A stretch of 64,000 bases of DNA. Source: Heligmosomoides polygyrus polygyrus (Eukaryota > Nematoda > Chromadorea > Rhabditida > Heligmosomidae). How positions within the stretch are numbered: position 1 is the first letter of the stretch; every line of letters starts with the position of its first letter. This document shows positions 1 through 12,000 of this stretch, one piece after another. Both the position numbers and the translations under genes were made by a program. The DNA is taken from assembly GCA_947396885.1 (NCBI GenBank), contig OX377204.1:27473706-27537705 (forward strand), given 5' to 3'. The notes beneath the pieces are model-generated. The model had not been told where the DNA came from. It saw only the letters and a list, made by a program, of their open reading frames with translations, and did not search any database.

Positions 1-32
1 CCATCGCTCGGGCAGGGAGACAAATGGTTCTC

Positions 33-974
33 TCAAAGGGAAGCAGGGCGGGACGCTGCCCATTCGTTGACTGCGCGCGCGATGTCGTCGTTGTTGTGAA
101 ACTGTCGTCCACGGCAGAAGTGCTCGAAACTGCGAAACGCGTGGAAATCACAGCGAGAGAGACCCGGTGAGTAAGGTGGATGGAGTAGCCACACAATGTT
201 TAGCTTCTTTAGCTGGCTGGGTAGTCTTTGCGAAATGAGGCCTCGCATTATCCATCAGAAGATGTGTCTTGCCCTTGTACATGTGGTCAGCGGGTAAGCT
301 GGACTCCATCTCTACCAGTTTTGGGATGACGAGGTTGGCGTCAATCGACGGCCCAGCCGATAGGACCTCGTAGTAAATTACACCCTTGCTACAGTGGTAC
401 AAAGAGAGCAGGTGCTTCTTGCCGTGGATATCTCTCTTTTGGATGGGCTGTGGGTCTTTGTCGCGAGGCAGCCACTGTAGATTCCTGTCCGGATTGCTGT
501 ACGTTATTCACTTCTCATCCATGGCCACTATCGTCTCAGTCCATGGCGTCGTTCGGTAGAGGGAGAGTAGAGAAGATCAGACCTTAAGGGGTGTGTGTTT
601 TGGTCGGTGGCTGTTTGATCGTGAGGTACGGTATGAGAATGTTTCGCCACAAGACCGGATCGAGTGAAGATATCATGGACGGTGGATCTAGGAGTGCCCG
701 TCTTCTCCTCTATATCTCGGTCAGGCTTAGCCGGATTAGCTTGAACAGACGCGAGCTCGACCGTTGTACTTCTCGATTGAAGACGTCTGGATCGAGCCGT
801 ATCGTCGAGGGATAAATCTCCTCTTGCAAATCGATCAAACCAGCGGTACACCGTAGCAGTGGAGGGGGACTCGGGACTCATCGGCGACGCAACCTGCCGA
901 TGGGCCTTGGTTGGATTGAAGCCGTAGCGGAAGCATCGAAGGAAAATGATGCGCTACTCAGTTCGGTTGGACAT
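33..974 (-). pseudogene. Broken mariner-family transposase
   Basis: Reading from the minus strand, an ATG at 972-974 opens a mariner-like transposase whose N-terminal region has the helix-turn-helix style segment TVYRWFDRFARGDLSLDD. A stop codon follows within the first few residues (after SNRTE), and the frame shifts at least twice more. The catalytic core is still recognisable: LLMDNARPH carries the second catalytic Asp, and HPPYSPGLSRCDFH has the third Asp in another frame. Mariner transposases cut and paste DNA at TA dinucleotides using a DD(34)D triad. This copy cannot make a full protein and is a dead relict. I could not place clean terminal inverted repeats; the downstream end lies close to the window edge. 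Confidence 0.85.
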
Positions 975-1110
975 GATAAGACTGACGGATTAGCGTAACC
1001 TAGGGGGCAAGGCAACTGTATTGATTGAGGCTTAGATCATAACGCTGTGATGTACAAGGATGCATAGTAACATGATATAACTCGGAACCTATGAGAAAAT
1101 ATGTCATTTT

Positions 1111-1165
1111 ATGAATCGTGATTGACCGTAGTGTAGACAGTACACTACGGTCAATCACGATTCAT
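1111..1165. repeat. Perfect 25-bp inverted repeat, 5-nt loop
   Basis: Positions 1111-1135 and 1141-1165 are exact reverse complements around the spacer GACAG. This would extrude as a cruciform in DNA or a long hairpin in RNA. It lies between the mariner relict and a SINE. No coding frame explains it. Confidence 0.9.
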
Positions 1166-1387
1166 AATTTTGTCAATAAAATGAGAAGAATATGTCATTT
1201 TATTTGGAAGCATCAAAAATTCTCAAAACTTTCCGAACACCCTTATAAGCTCACAGCTTGTGCAGCCCTTCCTACAGGTTCAATTTTTAAAATTGTAGTT
1301 CTTGGCATTCAAAGAAAATGAAACTTTGAAAAACTACATAAAAGATTAGCTAATATGCAAAGTATGTAGAACAATAGTAACAACATA

Positions 1388-1672
1388 GGAAAAGAATAAA
1401 GGAAAAAGAACGGCGTCACTCAATCCCTTTTGGGATGCGCTACGCATTCTACTTCTACGGGATGTCGTGAAGGCGATTTGAATGCGTATTTGGTCATACA
1501 ATGACTTGCGATGAACAAGTCAGAGCTTTATCCTTCCCAGACAAGTCTTGTATCAATTCAACGACCTCGGAGGGATGGAAGGCTTAGTTGGCCTGGGCGG
1601 AAAATCCGAACCAGGAACATGGTATCGGGTCCACGCGACAGTCGCGCCTCCTCCGACAGGGCAACACGCGCC
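1388..1672 (-). mobile_element. tRNA-derived SINE (family A), copy 1
   Basis: About 285 bp in minus orientation. The head has the box-B-like motif GGTTCGGATTTTC preceded by a GC-rich tRNA-like 5' part. The body contains the family signature around 'aagccttccatccctcc', and the 3' tail is CTTTATTC-like. It is flanked by an exact 13-bp target duplication, TAGTAACAACATA, at 1375-1387 and 1673-1685. Open frames across this region are by-products of the SINE. Confidence 0.85.
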
Positions 1673-2464
1673 TAGTAACAACATACCCTCTTATGTTTTG
1701 CTCCACTATTTCAAAGCGTCAAATCTTTCATCAATTGTGCATCATTCTTGCATCGAAAAACAAACCTTTTTTAGGGCTTCAACATGGAAAAATAGTGTGC
1801 CTTCAGCAGCCTCTGTTCCAACGGAAAATATTTTCTTAACCAAGAAGAAGTATCCGTTCACAATGGCTAGAATAATTTACATTCCATATGTACTAGAATT
1901 TAAAAAGTTTATCGGGTAGCTCAATAAGGTGTTCAGAACAATGTAGTTGACAAAATGGCACACGCCTCTATTAAGAATAACATTTCACCGACTTCTAGGT
2001 ATAAAGTTGATGTGCTTCAAGAACGGAAGCACCCAGGAAAAAAACAGAAGTTAGAACTTGTAGCTGCAAACTCAACCTCCTTTAGCAACGGCGGGAAAGT
2101 TGCAGATGTTGTCTTCTATCCCGACTCCGGCCATTTCGCATACCTCAGAAGTGTTAACAATAGCACAGCTGCCCTAGGGAGATATCCCTTGAAACTCACT
2201 GAGCTGCTTCTTTTGATGATATCGCAACCAGGTAAGCTGATGCCGTTGTCAGTGGATACACAGGAAATGAACATCTTTTCGAAGAAGTTCTTGCACTGGA
2301 AACAGCCCTCTATATGACTAACACGAATACGCAATAACATAACAATCTGAAATCTCCCAAATTTCAGAATCAGAGGTGGAAGTAAAGGCAAGCGGTTTCA
2401 ACGCTGCTCTCTTAAGAACCTCAGAAGAGTTGTCGAAGTGTACTCAGCTGAAGGCTTTCACCTG

Positions 2465-2564
2465 GGGTGAAACATTTCCTCACATCGCTTGATAAGCCGC
2501 GCTATAAGGGATTTCGGCAGCATTTTCTCCGTTAAATTGCTGTAAGTCGTTGATGTATCTGGCC
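2465..2564. mobile_element. Degenerate MITE of the GGCCRGATTCATCAA family
   Basis: The right end (TTGATGTATCTGGCC) matches the terminal repeat of the palindromic MITEs at 46826, 54549 and 42612. Internal sequence CGCTTGATAAGCCGCGCTAT parallels the 46826 copy. CCTG occurs at 2461-2464 and 2565-2568, matching the duplication seen at the other copies. The left terminal repeat has decayed, so that boundary is tentative. Confidence 0.5.
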
Positions 2565-3261
2565 CCTGATGATGGAGAAATACAGTTTACAAAGAGGCAA
2601 CCGGCCTTTTTGAGTCCATGCATTATCAATCGAGTCTAAAATGCAATTCAGGAGGATGCATAGCGCAGTCTTGACTACTTGCACATCCACAATTCCCACT
2701 GCTCAGTGCTTTCATATGAGTCTCAAACGCCATCAAAAGATTAACTACCAGTAACGTTAGAACCTTACAAACGGAACGGGTGGGGGGAGGGGGAGTTGCA
2801 GCGGCTATTAGTGTACTCGTACCCACGGACTGGCACGGGCGGACGAACGTGCCGTTTTATAGGATTATTCAAGATTCCCAAAGCTTACAATTGCATATGG
2901 CTTCTTCATGAAGCGCTTGCACATGTTCGTCAGATTGGCCAGTGCTCGATACTGTCGTCGTATTGCCTCAACCATTCTGAATTATGTCAGTACTTTAAAG
3001 ACGTGTTGCACACAATTCAAAAGGTGCCAGTCGTTCATGTTACCTACCTGGGATGACTAAAAGTATCAGCCAATCAGGGCGTCGACCGAACAGGTGCCAG
3101 TCAATGAGGGCACCAAACGTATGCACCCACTCTCTGGCTGGCACGTCCATTCAGTGCCACATGATTGATCTAATGCATTCACTCTCCCACTCCGTATGAA
3201 CACCACATTAGTGAACAGTACCATTCAAAACAATGAGCTTTCAAATAGACTACCGCAGCAT

Positions 3262-3551
3262 AAAAAGATAACAAAAGGTAGAGGACGGTGCTATTCAATT
3301 CCTTGGGGAACGCGTCACGCCATCTACATCTACCGGATGTCGTGGAGCCAATTGAATCCGTATCTGGCCTATACAATGACTTGCGTAGGCGCCCGACGGA
3401 AAAGTCAGAGTTTGGTCCTTCCTAGGCATGTCTGATACCAATTCGCCAACACCGAAAGGATGGAAGGCAAGGTTGGCCTGAGCAGGAAACCGCAATCCAA
3501 GGATCTGGAATCTGGTGTATGTACTGACAGCGGGCGCCTCCTACTGCGTTA
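3262..3551 (-). mobile_element. tRNA-derived SINE (family A), copy 2
   Basis: Minus-oriented, diverged copy sharing the tRNA-like head (GCGCGGTAACGCAGTAGGAGG read on the minus strand), box-B region and body with the 1388 copy. An imperfect flanking repeat ACCGCAGYA lies at about 3252-3260 and just after 3551. No coding function. Confidence 0.75.
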
Positions 3552-4013
3552 CCGCGCGCACACCGCAGTACATATCTATACCAATAAATATAAAAGCCAA
3601 ACTCGAAAGAAGATGTTGTGTACAAGGGAACGAACGACTTCTGTAGTGTTGAAGCGAGAGTTTCCTAAAACTTACCGCCGAAGTGTCGAGTTAATCTTCC
3701 TTAGAATAGAGCGGAATTTGTTGATAGGCGTCGCTAGGGCTACCACAAGAGTTTGAAGCTTGTTGGCTATCATCTGGAACACTAGGAAATCAGAGTGATG
3801 TTTCACTAGACTATAATAATTCATGCTTTCAGGAGCACTTTGCTAGAGGAAAAAGTTGCACAGCGCGAGTTGCGCAGTGATGGCTGTTCTTGTGCGGCGC
3901 GCATTTTTCGAAAACGCCAAACAAATGGGTTCTATCCTAGTGGGGGAGGCACTTCCTTCAGCCTTTTTGACAACGACGGTAGATTTGAAAGTGAACTGTT
4001 TCACAGGGGGACA

Positions 4014-4615
4014 CTAAGTTAACCTATGAGTGGACCTTTTCCAGGAAATTCCTTGTCGGGAGATGCCGTCCTGTTTGTGTTTGTTTCGCATTTCCAGTGG
4101 TGCCCCACCGATTAGGATGATTCCAGCAAGTGTTTACAATCGTGAGAAGAACAACCTCTTTGAAATCGCCGGCCCTTCCTTTGACGTCATCCAGCGCGGA
4201 GTTGACATCTCCCTGGACGCAAGAGAGCCCCTCGGCCAATCGGTGAATGTTAGTCACGGCGTTCATTGCAGGGCCCTGGAAATCTCATGAGACCAACTAT
4301 CAATTATCTACGTCTACATAGCTGGCGAGGCAAAATGTACTAGAAATCGCATCTCTAGCGGCAGTTTTTTAGATGCGTCGTAGCTTGATCAGCATCTGCA
4401 TACGAACGATAGAAAGATTCTACGAGACTACCATAATACTCAGTGATCGTTACCAATGTTGCATAGATCACAGTATGCTTGGAGATTGGCTCAATTTATT
4501 GTGCAGGACTATGCTTACCAACCTCAAATGACATCGATATCATGAGGAGCAGCAACAGAGTTCGAACCTTGGTGCTGATCATACTGTGAATAGCCAGCAT
4601 GAAGTAGCTCATCAA
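4014..4615 (-). CDS. Candidate small secreted protein, three exons
   Basis: Model, minus strand: exon 1 4615-4523, exon 2 4275-4156, exon 3 4070-4014, all joining in phase 0 and giving 88 residues. Exon 1 follows the acceptor TTTCGATTCCAG, and the first ATG (4612) comes only 3 nt later, the layout expected of a spliced-leader trans-splice site. Residues 1-30 look like a signal peptide, with VRTLLLLLMISMS as the hydrophobic core. Exon 2 encodes an uncharged-to-acidic helical stretch (LAEGLSCVQGD, ALDDVKGRAGDFKE) with donor GAG|GTTGTT and acceptor GATTTCCAG. Exon 3 is short (DGISRQGISW...) and ends in TAG; its acceptor is weak. I do not recognise the family; an excretory-secretory role is only inferred from the leader. 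The 1-kb foldback element begins about 170 bp upstream of exon 1. Confidence 0.42.
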
Positions 4616-4783
4616 CTGGAATCGAAATAATGCATGCAGATCACGCATACTGTTTTATTTTTCTCCATTTTCAGTTTAAGAAAGACTTGTTTTCTTCTTA
4701 CGTTGGCATCCAATACGTAGAAGAATATGAGAACAAAATGGAAAGATTTTTTGCTTCTGTGTAGCGAGTCTGCTGTGTATTTA

Positions 4784-5815
4784 TTAGGTTGTCCCATAAG
4801 TCCTCGCCGTTTTTTCAACGATTCACTGCAGATTTCGCCGGCGGTCCCTTGCATAGCGCTGCATAGCTTTCGGAAGAGAATGATTTGCTCTATCAGAGCA
4901 TGTATTTCTTTTCTTTTTCCATCATGCGTTTTGTCAATGTTTAGGTCGTTGAAGTGAAAAGTGAAAAAGTAGCCACTTGTTCTCTCCGCTTAGGTTTGTA
5001 ATTTTCTGCGGAGTTTTTTATAGCACTTGGAAGACAATCTTCTTTACTACAAGAATATGTGTTGGTCGTATTTTCTCACTTGTCCTTTATTGATTTTTAG
5101 TCCATCAAATTGGAAATTCCGACTTTTCCGTCCGAATTTTTACCAAAACTCCGGTTCTGTGGTTGGACTTTTTTGCTTGGTGTTATATGTCGTTTGGAAG
5201 AAGATGTCTTGCTCAGTAAGAATTTGTGTTGCTTTTATTGGCTCACGCTGATTTCTGTCGAATATCAACAACTGAAGAAGGAGAAGGAGTCGTTGGTGAA
5301 GACGATTTTTCTCTTTTTGGCATTTTGTTGATATTCAACAGAAATCAATAAACGCGACACATATTCTTATAGAGCAAAACACTCTCTTCCGAATGACATA
5401 TAACACCAACCCAAAAATTCCAACCCCAGAGCAGGAGCTGTCGGCAAAAATAACCATCCTCCTTCGGACGTCCCAATTTGATGACCTAAAAATCAATAAA
5501 GGACAAATGAGCAAATAGCACTAACACATATTCTTGTAGTACAGAACATTGTCGTCCAAATTTTATAAGAAACTGCACAAAAAATTACAAACCTAAGCGG
5601 AGAGAACGAGTGCGCAAATGGCTACTTTTTCACTTTTTCACTTTTCACTTCAACGACCTAAAAATTGACAAAATCCATAATAAAAAAAGCAATATATGAT
5701 CTGATAGAGCAAATCATTCTCCTTCAAATGCTATGCAGCGCTGTGCAAGGGACAGCCGGCGAAGTCTGCAGTGAATCGTTGAAAAAAAACGGCGAAGACT
5801 TATGGGACGACCTAA
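4784..5815. mobile_element. 1.03-kb foldback element with mariner-like ends
   Basis: Both ends read TTAGGTYGTCCCATAAGTC inwards and are flanked by TA (4782-4783 and 5816-5817), as for mariner insertions. The two halves are inverted copies of each other almost throughout, meeting near 5255-5345 around a short purine-rich loop. There is no transposase frame, so it is a non-autonomous, palindromic derivative. A one-armed relative lies at 19800-20091. Small open frames in the arms are by-products. Confidence 0.85.
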
Positions 5816-5829
5816 TATTTAGGCGGAAG

Positions 5830-6540
5830 ACTTTATTTTTGGCCGAACGTTTCGACCATCTCGTCGTCACCCATCTCTACATATATGTATATATGTAGAT
5901 CGGAAGACGATGAGATCGGTGAGACGTCTGAATTAAAATAAACTCTTCTAGATATCTATATCGTTAGTAAATGAGTAAAATCACAAAAAACATCGATACC
6001 AACGTCTGAAGATGTGGGAACACGGAGACCTTGAGTGAATAGAGCTTAAAAATCTTTTTTTTTAAGTCTAGAGGACCTATTCTACTAAACTAAGCAGTAG
6101 AAGGCGATTCAAAAGAGCAGCTATGTACGTCCTACATAGCTTTCACACCACGTGCCACCAAGGGAATGGTGAGGCAAAACACCTCGTTCCCGCCTCAGAC
6201 TACGTAGTATAGGTCGCATCTATTTTTATGCTTGCCATGCCCATAGATATATACATCCTACATGAAAAAGTGCTATCTTACCGGCGGAAAAATGATCATC
6301 AATGCGAGGAAAGTGTGAACAACTATTGAGACAGTTGTTCCAACGCTGAAATTGAATAGGGCTTTATTATCGTTTATTCAAGCTTCAGCGAACTGCTAGT
6401 GTCCTTCTTAAAATTGAGCAGCTTTCGAACATTTTCAAAGATCCGATTTCGTGTACGAGTTGATGACTGGTATTTAATTCTTTCTACATAGGCCAGGTGA
6501 TAACGACAAGTATCAACACCTGCGCCGTTTGCAGTTCCCT
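5830..6540. other. No recognisable gene
   Basis: AT-rich sequence with a short palindromic ATATATGTATATATG stretch at about 5880-5897. No frame with splice support on either strand was seen. Confidence 0.4.
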
Positions 6541-6829
6541 TGATCATTGAACTGTTCCAGGGAGCGTCCCGAATCGTCCGTGTCTAGTGGCAGTACGTGA
6601 CGGGCCCACAATCTTGGACGACACGCACGGCACGAGCGAAAGCACCCTTGATCCGCAAATCTCTACGAAGACCGAAACTCCCAGGGACTTTCACTTACGT
6701 GAATCATGGCGCAGTGAGCATTGCCCACTCGCTACTTAATCACAATCGCGTAACAGTTCATCCTGGTTCCGTAGGGTCCACGTTCTCGATACTTATCTTA
6801 ACGCAGAAAGAACATTAAACGAACGCTTT

Positions 6830-7080
6830 CCTCACGACTTCTTCGTGCTGGTGAATGCTTCTCAAGCCTCTCGTTTCTGCCCGCCCAGCTTCGGCCGTAA
6901 GTGGTTGAACATTCTGACTTCACGACCAAGATACACATACAACCAGAGCGTTCGGAGATATTCGCCCCGTTGAACGAGAATTAGACTTCAGAGACCTATC
7001 CGTTTCTCATGAACCTCGTCCACGTAGTATTCAGCTGTTCAACTTTTCTACATACACGATCGAAGTCACGATGTCAGCGA
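6830..7080 (-). pseudogene. RTE-like reverse-transcriptase fragment (family 2), degenerate
   Basis: Minus-strand sequence parallels the better copy at 38.3-38.95 kb: motifs corresponding to FMRNE, the SLNG stretch, CSRYVYLGREV and the Arg/Lys-rich step are recognisable through several mutations. It is a 5'- and 3'-truncated relict of a non-LTR retrotransposon. Confidence 0.5.
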
Positions 7081-7427
7081 AGCCCAGCTCAAACTCTCGA
7101 CTATATCAAATCTGGAATCCACAAGAATAGGTCACACTAACGACTAGTACTGTTGGATGAATAAAAATTAGTCCCTACGAAGGGTCTAATCGCAGAATGA
7201 GACCTTCCGTGCCGCAGCCGATGACAGCCGGCTCTGCCCAGCAACATGGGCGGAAACGCATCAAGCTTATTATGGCGTCCATCGTAGTTTTTTTTAATGT
7301 TTTTCGTAGTTAAAAACGTGTTTGGATCTCTGAGTTATTTTGAATTTATATAATAGGATTCCGGCTGTCGTTCATTCATATTCTTTCGGTTTTCTTATAA
7401 GGATATTAATGGAAGAAGGACGATGTT

Positions 7428-7660
7428 AATCAATTCCTCTTGGGTGGTTGATTGATTGTTGAATAAAGGGATCTGGGATACGCCGTGCATTCTGCTCCTA
7501 CGGAATAGTGTGGAGCCATTATGAATGCCCATGTGCCCATGGAGTGCTCGCGATGGCCAAACACATCGGTGTTTTATCCATTCCAAACAAGTCTGGCTCC
7601 AATTCACCGGTAGTGGAGGGATCGAAGGCTTGGTTGGCCTGGGCAAGAAATCCGAAGAAA
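7428..7660 (-). mobile_element. tRNA-derived SINE (family A), truncated at its 5' end
   Basis: Shares the 3' and central body of the family (cat-tct-gct-cct-acgg at the 3' side, 'gtggagggatcgaaggcttggttggcctgggc' type centre). It stops near the box-B equivalent, so the Pol III head is missing. Confidence 0.65.
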
Positions 7661-7739
7661 GATTACCCCACATCCTTTGCCTTTTGGTACTGTTTGCTGT
7701 TCACCTTCGAACTCCTTTCTCTTCCTGTTAGCTACATAT

Positions 7740-8840
7740 AAGACCCTACCAGCCGTTAATCTTTTAAAAGTGAATGAACTTTCTCACTTTTCAGGCCTGT
7801 TAGCATATTTGTAGGATAGGATGAAATACATGACAAATCCAAAAATCTCCAGAATAATGACGTTCTGAACCAGGCGCGCCAGCATGTATTCCCTGAATAT
7901 ATCATATGATAATCACTTTCTAGACAAAATACGTTTAGTCAGTCAGACAATACGTCGCTGTTAATGAGCCCAAAAACGCAAATGTTTCGTTGCACCGTTG
8001 TTTCCGATGAATCTTGGAATACGTCTTAAATTAAAAAATGCCAACTCTAGTAGTATGCTACATGCAACACTGTATGTAGCTCGATGTGGGGTCTCTTCTA
8101 CCGCTTTGATAATGCATACTCTTCCAACAACGGTACTTTTATCTAGACTTCTGGATTGCATATCTTTTTGCTAGCTGCTTCAACCTACTATTTCACCTAC
8201 TTGCGAAGTTGGGACGTTTCACCTTCGAAGCAATGAGCATGATTAAACAGCAGACTTAGAGGTATTTTTTTAGGTAGCTTTAACATTCTACACATAGATA
8301 ACGATGGGCGGCTCCGAGGTCACCTTCCATTCATTGGAAATCCATCTATCTTAAGATTAGGTTTATTTTTGAATTAAAGCAGATATAAAAAAACCCTAAT
8401 AAGCCTAAGCCTAAACAACTTCACCTCTAAGCGCTCAATTTTTTGATTTAATACTTTATTTATTAATACTAATTCTTATTTACTTAGTAGAACTATGTCA
8501 CAACCTCGTAAATAGAACAATAACTTTACTTAAGTCAAAAGCAAGTCACTTTTCCCACATCCCCACCTTGGCCTGTACCTGGTAGCCCACAGTAGCTCAG
8601 ATCAAGTGCACAACAAACGATCGCAGGACAAGGTTTCATACTTCGTGTCGTTTTTTGCAAATTTACTAGATGACCCTCGGAGCCACAGCGCTCCCAAGTT
8701 TATCCGTCAGCCTAGCTTTTATGTGGCGAGCTGGTAACAATACGAAAACACCTAAGTCCCTTCAAAACTGTCAGAGACTCTCAAAACTCTACAGGCATCG
8801 GTCTTGACATGCTGGTCTCATGGACGGATCTCGCTGAGTC
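7740..8840. other. No recognisable gene
   Basis: AT-rich intergenic sequence downstream (in minus sense) of the candidate gene at 8.8-10.5 kb. No element boundaries or coding frames with splice support were found. Confidence 0.35.
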
Positions 8841-8844
8841 ATTC

Positions 8845-10475
8845 TCACACCTGTCCGTTTGCTGGATTACGGCGCAGACCCGGTAACGAAGCCGTAAAGG
8901 CAGATGATGTGCGAGCACTTCGGCTCGTGTGGAACGTCTTCGGGCTAAGTTCGGCAACGATCACAGAGACGTACAGCGTTCCTCGGCTGAAGATCCGATC
9001 ATAGCAGTTGCGAGCAATGAAGTGCTCTCGCCATGGTGGATAGAAGAGAGACAGCTTCCGCTTGATGCTCTGCTTACATGTTAGGACTTTCTCCATGCCG
9101 AGTTGTTCCCTGAAATATTGTTATAAGAAGGGAAGGAAATTTGAGTTGGGATGCCAGAAGAATTAAAGAGGAACTAGAGAGGCGAAAAGTTGGCGTCAAA
9201 CACTATGAAATGGACGAGTTCTTCATTCAGGAGGCTCTCATATGTAGGTTTTGCGCAGCGCATAGAGCATTATCAAACTACTTTATGTGCGAACCGTTTT
9301 ACATGAAACTGAACACTTTCAGACCAAACTGAACATTTTGAAATGTAACTAGACCCATTCTGAGAAAAATTGGACATTAAGAAATAGGAAGGACGCCTTA
9401 GGAAAATTAAACTAAAATTTTGATCTAAAAAATATAGTTGTTCTTCCTTCAACTCTAGGCAATGTTGTTATCAGCGTTTATTAGGCTTACATCTCGGCGG
9501 AATCGCATTCTATAGAGGCTGAAAGCAAACAAACCTAAGTGACCACTTTTGAAATTTAACTGGACACCTTGCAAATCAGATTGGACATTAGGAAAATAGA
9601 TGGAATGCATTAGAGAAAACGAAATAAAATCCCTGATTTAGAGAAGTTCACTCTGACTTTTGGACATTTATTTGCGTGCACCAACAAAGCGAATACACTG
9701 CCTAAATGCTTCGAAAGGTTGCTGCTTCGACAAAACTTCCGAAAAAACTTAGGCATATTTTAAAGTGGAGAAGGAAAAAGTTCACCGTATCACACAAAGA
9801 GATTGGGGCATGCACTCGTGTAACACATCCCTATCTCTAAGTTACCGTCAAACTCTCCCTGCATGGAGAGATTCCTATGAGCGCTTAGTTTAGTTTGGAC
9901 AGTTCCCTATTGGAAGTGGAAATCGCACAGATCTGAAGAAAGCCCATTGGTGGTCACTCATTGAGCAGGCACATTTAATCACAGAAGTCTATGAATCTAT
10001 CCTGATGATGAAGGCGCGCTTGAAAGTCCTACGACACCCACTTTCTAAAAAATACAAAATTGCAAAACACTGCCCTTCCCCAGGATGTTTGATGTGACGT
10101 CCTCGTACAACAGTTCACTTTCAACTTTTTGCTGTTAGCAAGCAGGCAGTGTGAAGAGTCTCCTAGGCCCTCAAGGATAGATTGAGAACCTCACGCGGCC
10201 GCCAAGAACGAGTGTGATCTCCAGTGCAGAAGAAAGGGAGTGTGCTTTGAGGTCACTTTGTCACCAGGATTACTTGCCTCTTAGCGTTCTCAGCAGCAAA
10301 CAGGAACTTGTTCAGCGCCGCGTGTGCTTCACGTTTCGCCTTGAAGAGTTTCCATATTGTCATGCTGAAACCTCCGATGCTCACCGCAGCTGACGCGCTA
10401 GGAATGCAAGTCCCGAAGGTAGGAAGACTTACTATGGCGGAAAGCTGCACAGATGGAACTGACCTCACTTCGCCT
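8845..10475 (-). CDS. Candidate multi-exon gene, product unknown
   Basis: Minus-strand exons whose phases fit together: 10264 back to about 10475 (donor CAA|GTAATC; hydrophobic stretch AVSIGGFSMTIW followed by KLFKAKREAHAALNKFLF), a tentative 13-nt exon 9858-9846 (CCATGCAG|...|GTAACT), 9518-9491 (acceptor TGCTTTCAG, donor GAT|GTAAGC), and terminal exon 9109-8845 (acceptor ATATTTCAG, TGA stop). The last exon reads EQLGMEKVLTC, then FYPPWREHFIARNC, then RSARTSSAFTASLPG, with coding-like codon choice. The chain looks like a membrane segment followed by a basic cytoplasmic tail, but I do not recognise the family. The 5' end is unresolved: a further coding-like stretch (KQAARKEVLWMSTAYQQM) lies at 10480-10570 in another frame. 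The microexon is the weakest link. Confidence 0.38.
9140..9235 (+). CDS. Coding-like fragment, possible exon
   Basis: Forward frame encodes DARRIKEELERRKVGVKHY, then EMDEFFIQEALICR, which has the composition of a real charged helical exon, and ends at a possible donor (TGTAG|GTTTTG). It lies in an intron of the minus-strand model. No partner exons were found, so it may be a gene relict. Confidence 0.22.
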
Positions 10476-10599
10476 GCTGGGCTTTACATGAAGCTTGATT
10501 ATCATTCCGCATTTGCTGATAAGCTGTTGACATCCACAGCACCTCCTTCCTGGCAGCCTGCTTGATGATCAGTGGAAGGCTTTACATAAGAGCATCTAC

Positions 10600-12000
10600 T
10601 TTTGAATCATCGGATACACTTATTTTTGGGAAAACTTTCACTCACAATTGATTGAACGATTTCATCCGTTCATAACCTGGGGTCGAAGAAATTTATTCCG
10701 CTGGATTCTTTAGTCCTTCAAAAACCCTTAATATAATTTTGGTTTCTGTTCGTGTAGCAGCAAAATTCCTTTTCCACTTTGCAGGTTTCTTACCTGGTAG
10801 ATTCCGTCAGTTAATCTATCTGGGCGGGCAAATTGGCTTAAAGATATTTTGTACGATTGAAGTTGGAGAGAAAATAAGCTTCTCCTCTCTAGTACAATTT
10901 CTGGTTGAATGTTACTGTTTACATCGCAGAAGTAGAGTATGAACTAGAAAACCATTAAAAGCTCCGATTTATTAATTATTTTACACAAAAGTTTCTCTCA
11001 TATTATCTGAAAAATAAATTTTTCCTGAACAAAGAAATGAGACACTGCTTCAATTCTCATAAAATTGTTACTGCAGTAGCTAGTAGCTTAGCTACCGGCA
11101 CAGTGTTAGGTATTGCAATGTGTAAAAAAACCTTATTGAATATTTTTAAAAATAGCTTTTTGTAGAAAAATAGCTGCACCATGCACTTGTCCAGCAGCTC
11201 ATCACTATATTGAACCAATCTCTAGTATAAAGACCGTTTTTCTGAGCCTGCATGGGGAATAAAAACGCGTTTCTGCTGCATTAATGCCGTTTATTAATGC
11301 TTGGCTCCGCACACAAAATTTTTATCATCATTAAAAAAATTGTATGTTTGTAGGGTGCTATCCATTTGTATGGCATGCCGTAAAATTTTTACATTGCGCA
11401 CTTTAAAGTAAGCTTTAAAACAGTGTACGTGTCTAGAAAGCAAGAATGTTACAGTATTTAAATAGAGCATCACATTGTTGAGGTAGTGCCTACAGGCGAC
11501 TATTAATGCTTCATTGAATGTTTAAAAAATTCATATAGTCTCGAATGGTAGAAGCAATGCTAGTCTTACTTCATAACATACCAAAGAATTTGCTTCAAAA
11601 CTTATGTCACTAAGACTTTAAATGCGCCTGCATATCTATTATAACCGTAGTAGAACACCCATTTTTACGTCAGATAAGCTCCCAAAATTGAAAAAATACA
11701 CTATGGATCTTCTCTCTAGCCGACTTCCACAAAATATTATTTTTTTTTGTTTTGGAGGCGGGTCGAATTAGTTTGAAGAGTTTCAAATGCTTTGAAAGGT
11801 TTTCGGATTCGGAATATCTCGTAAGTGTCCAGTTTAGATTGATATTGCTACCAGACCTTTTAAGCTCTTACATTTCTAAGCTTCTAAGCTTCAATTTCAA
11901 ACCCGGTGCGAGTGATTGCTGAAGTCAATATCCGATGCGTTAACGATGCCCATCAACAGAGCAGCAGACAATTCTTTTAGTCTTCGTCTTTTGGTCGCCA
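10600..12000. other. AT-rich spacer
   Basis: Mostly A/T-rich with no coding frame supported by splice signals on either strand and no clear element ends. Confidence 0.35.

Noticed and set aside
1548..1919. 123-residue forward open frame
   Set aside because: Its first half is antisense SINE sequence and the frame crosses the SINE's target duplication into unrelated DNA.
1955..2317. 120-residue forward open frame
   Set aside because: No splice signals, motif or codon pattern beyond openness; adjoining sequence is repeat-derived.
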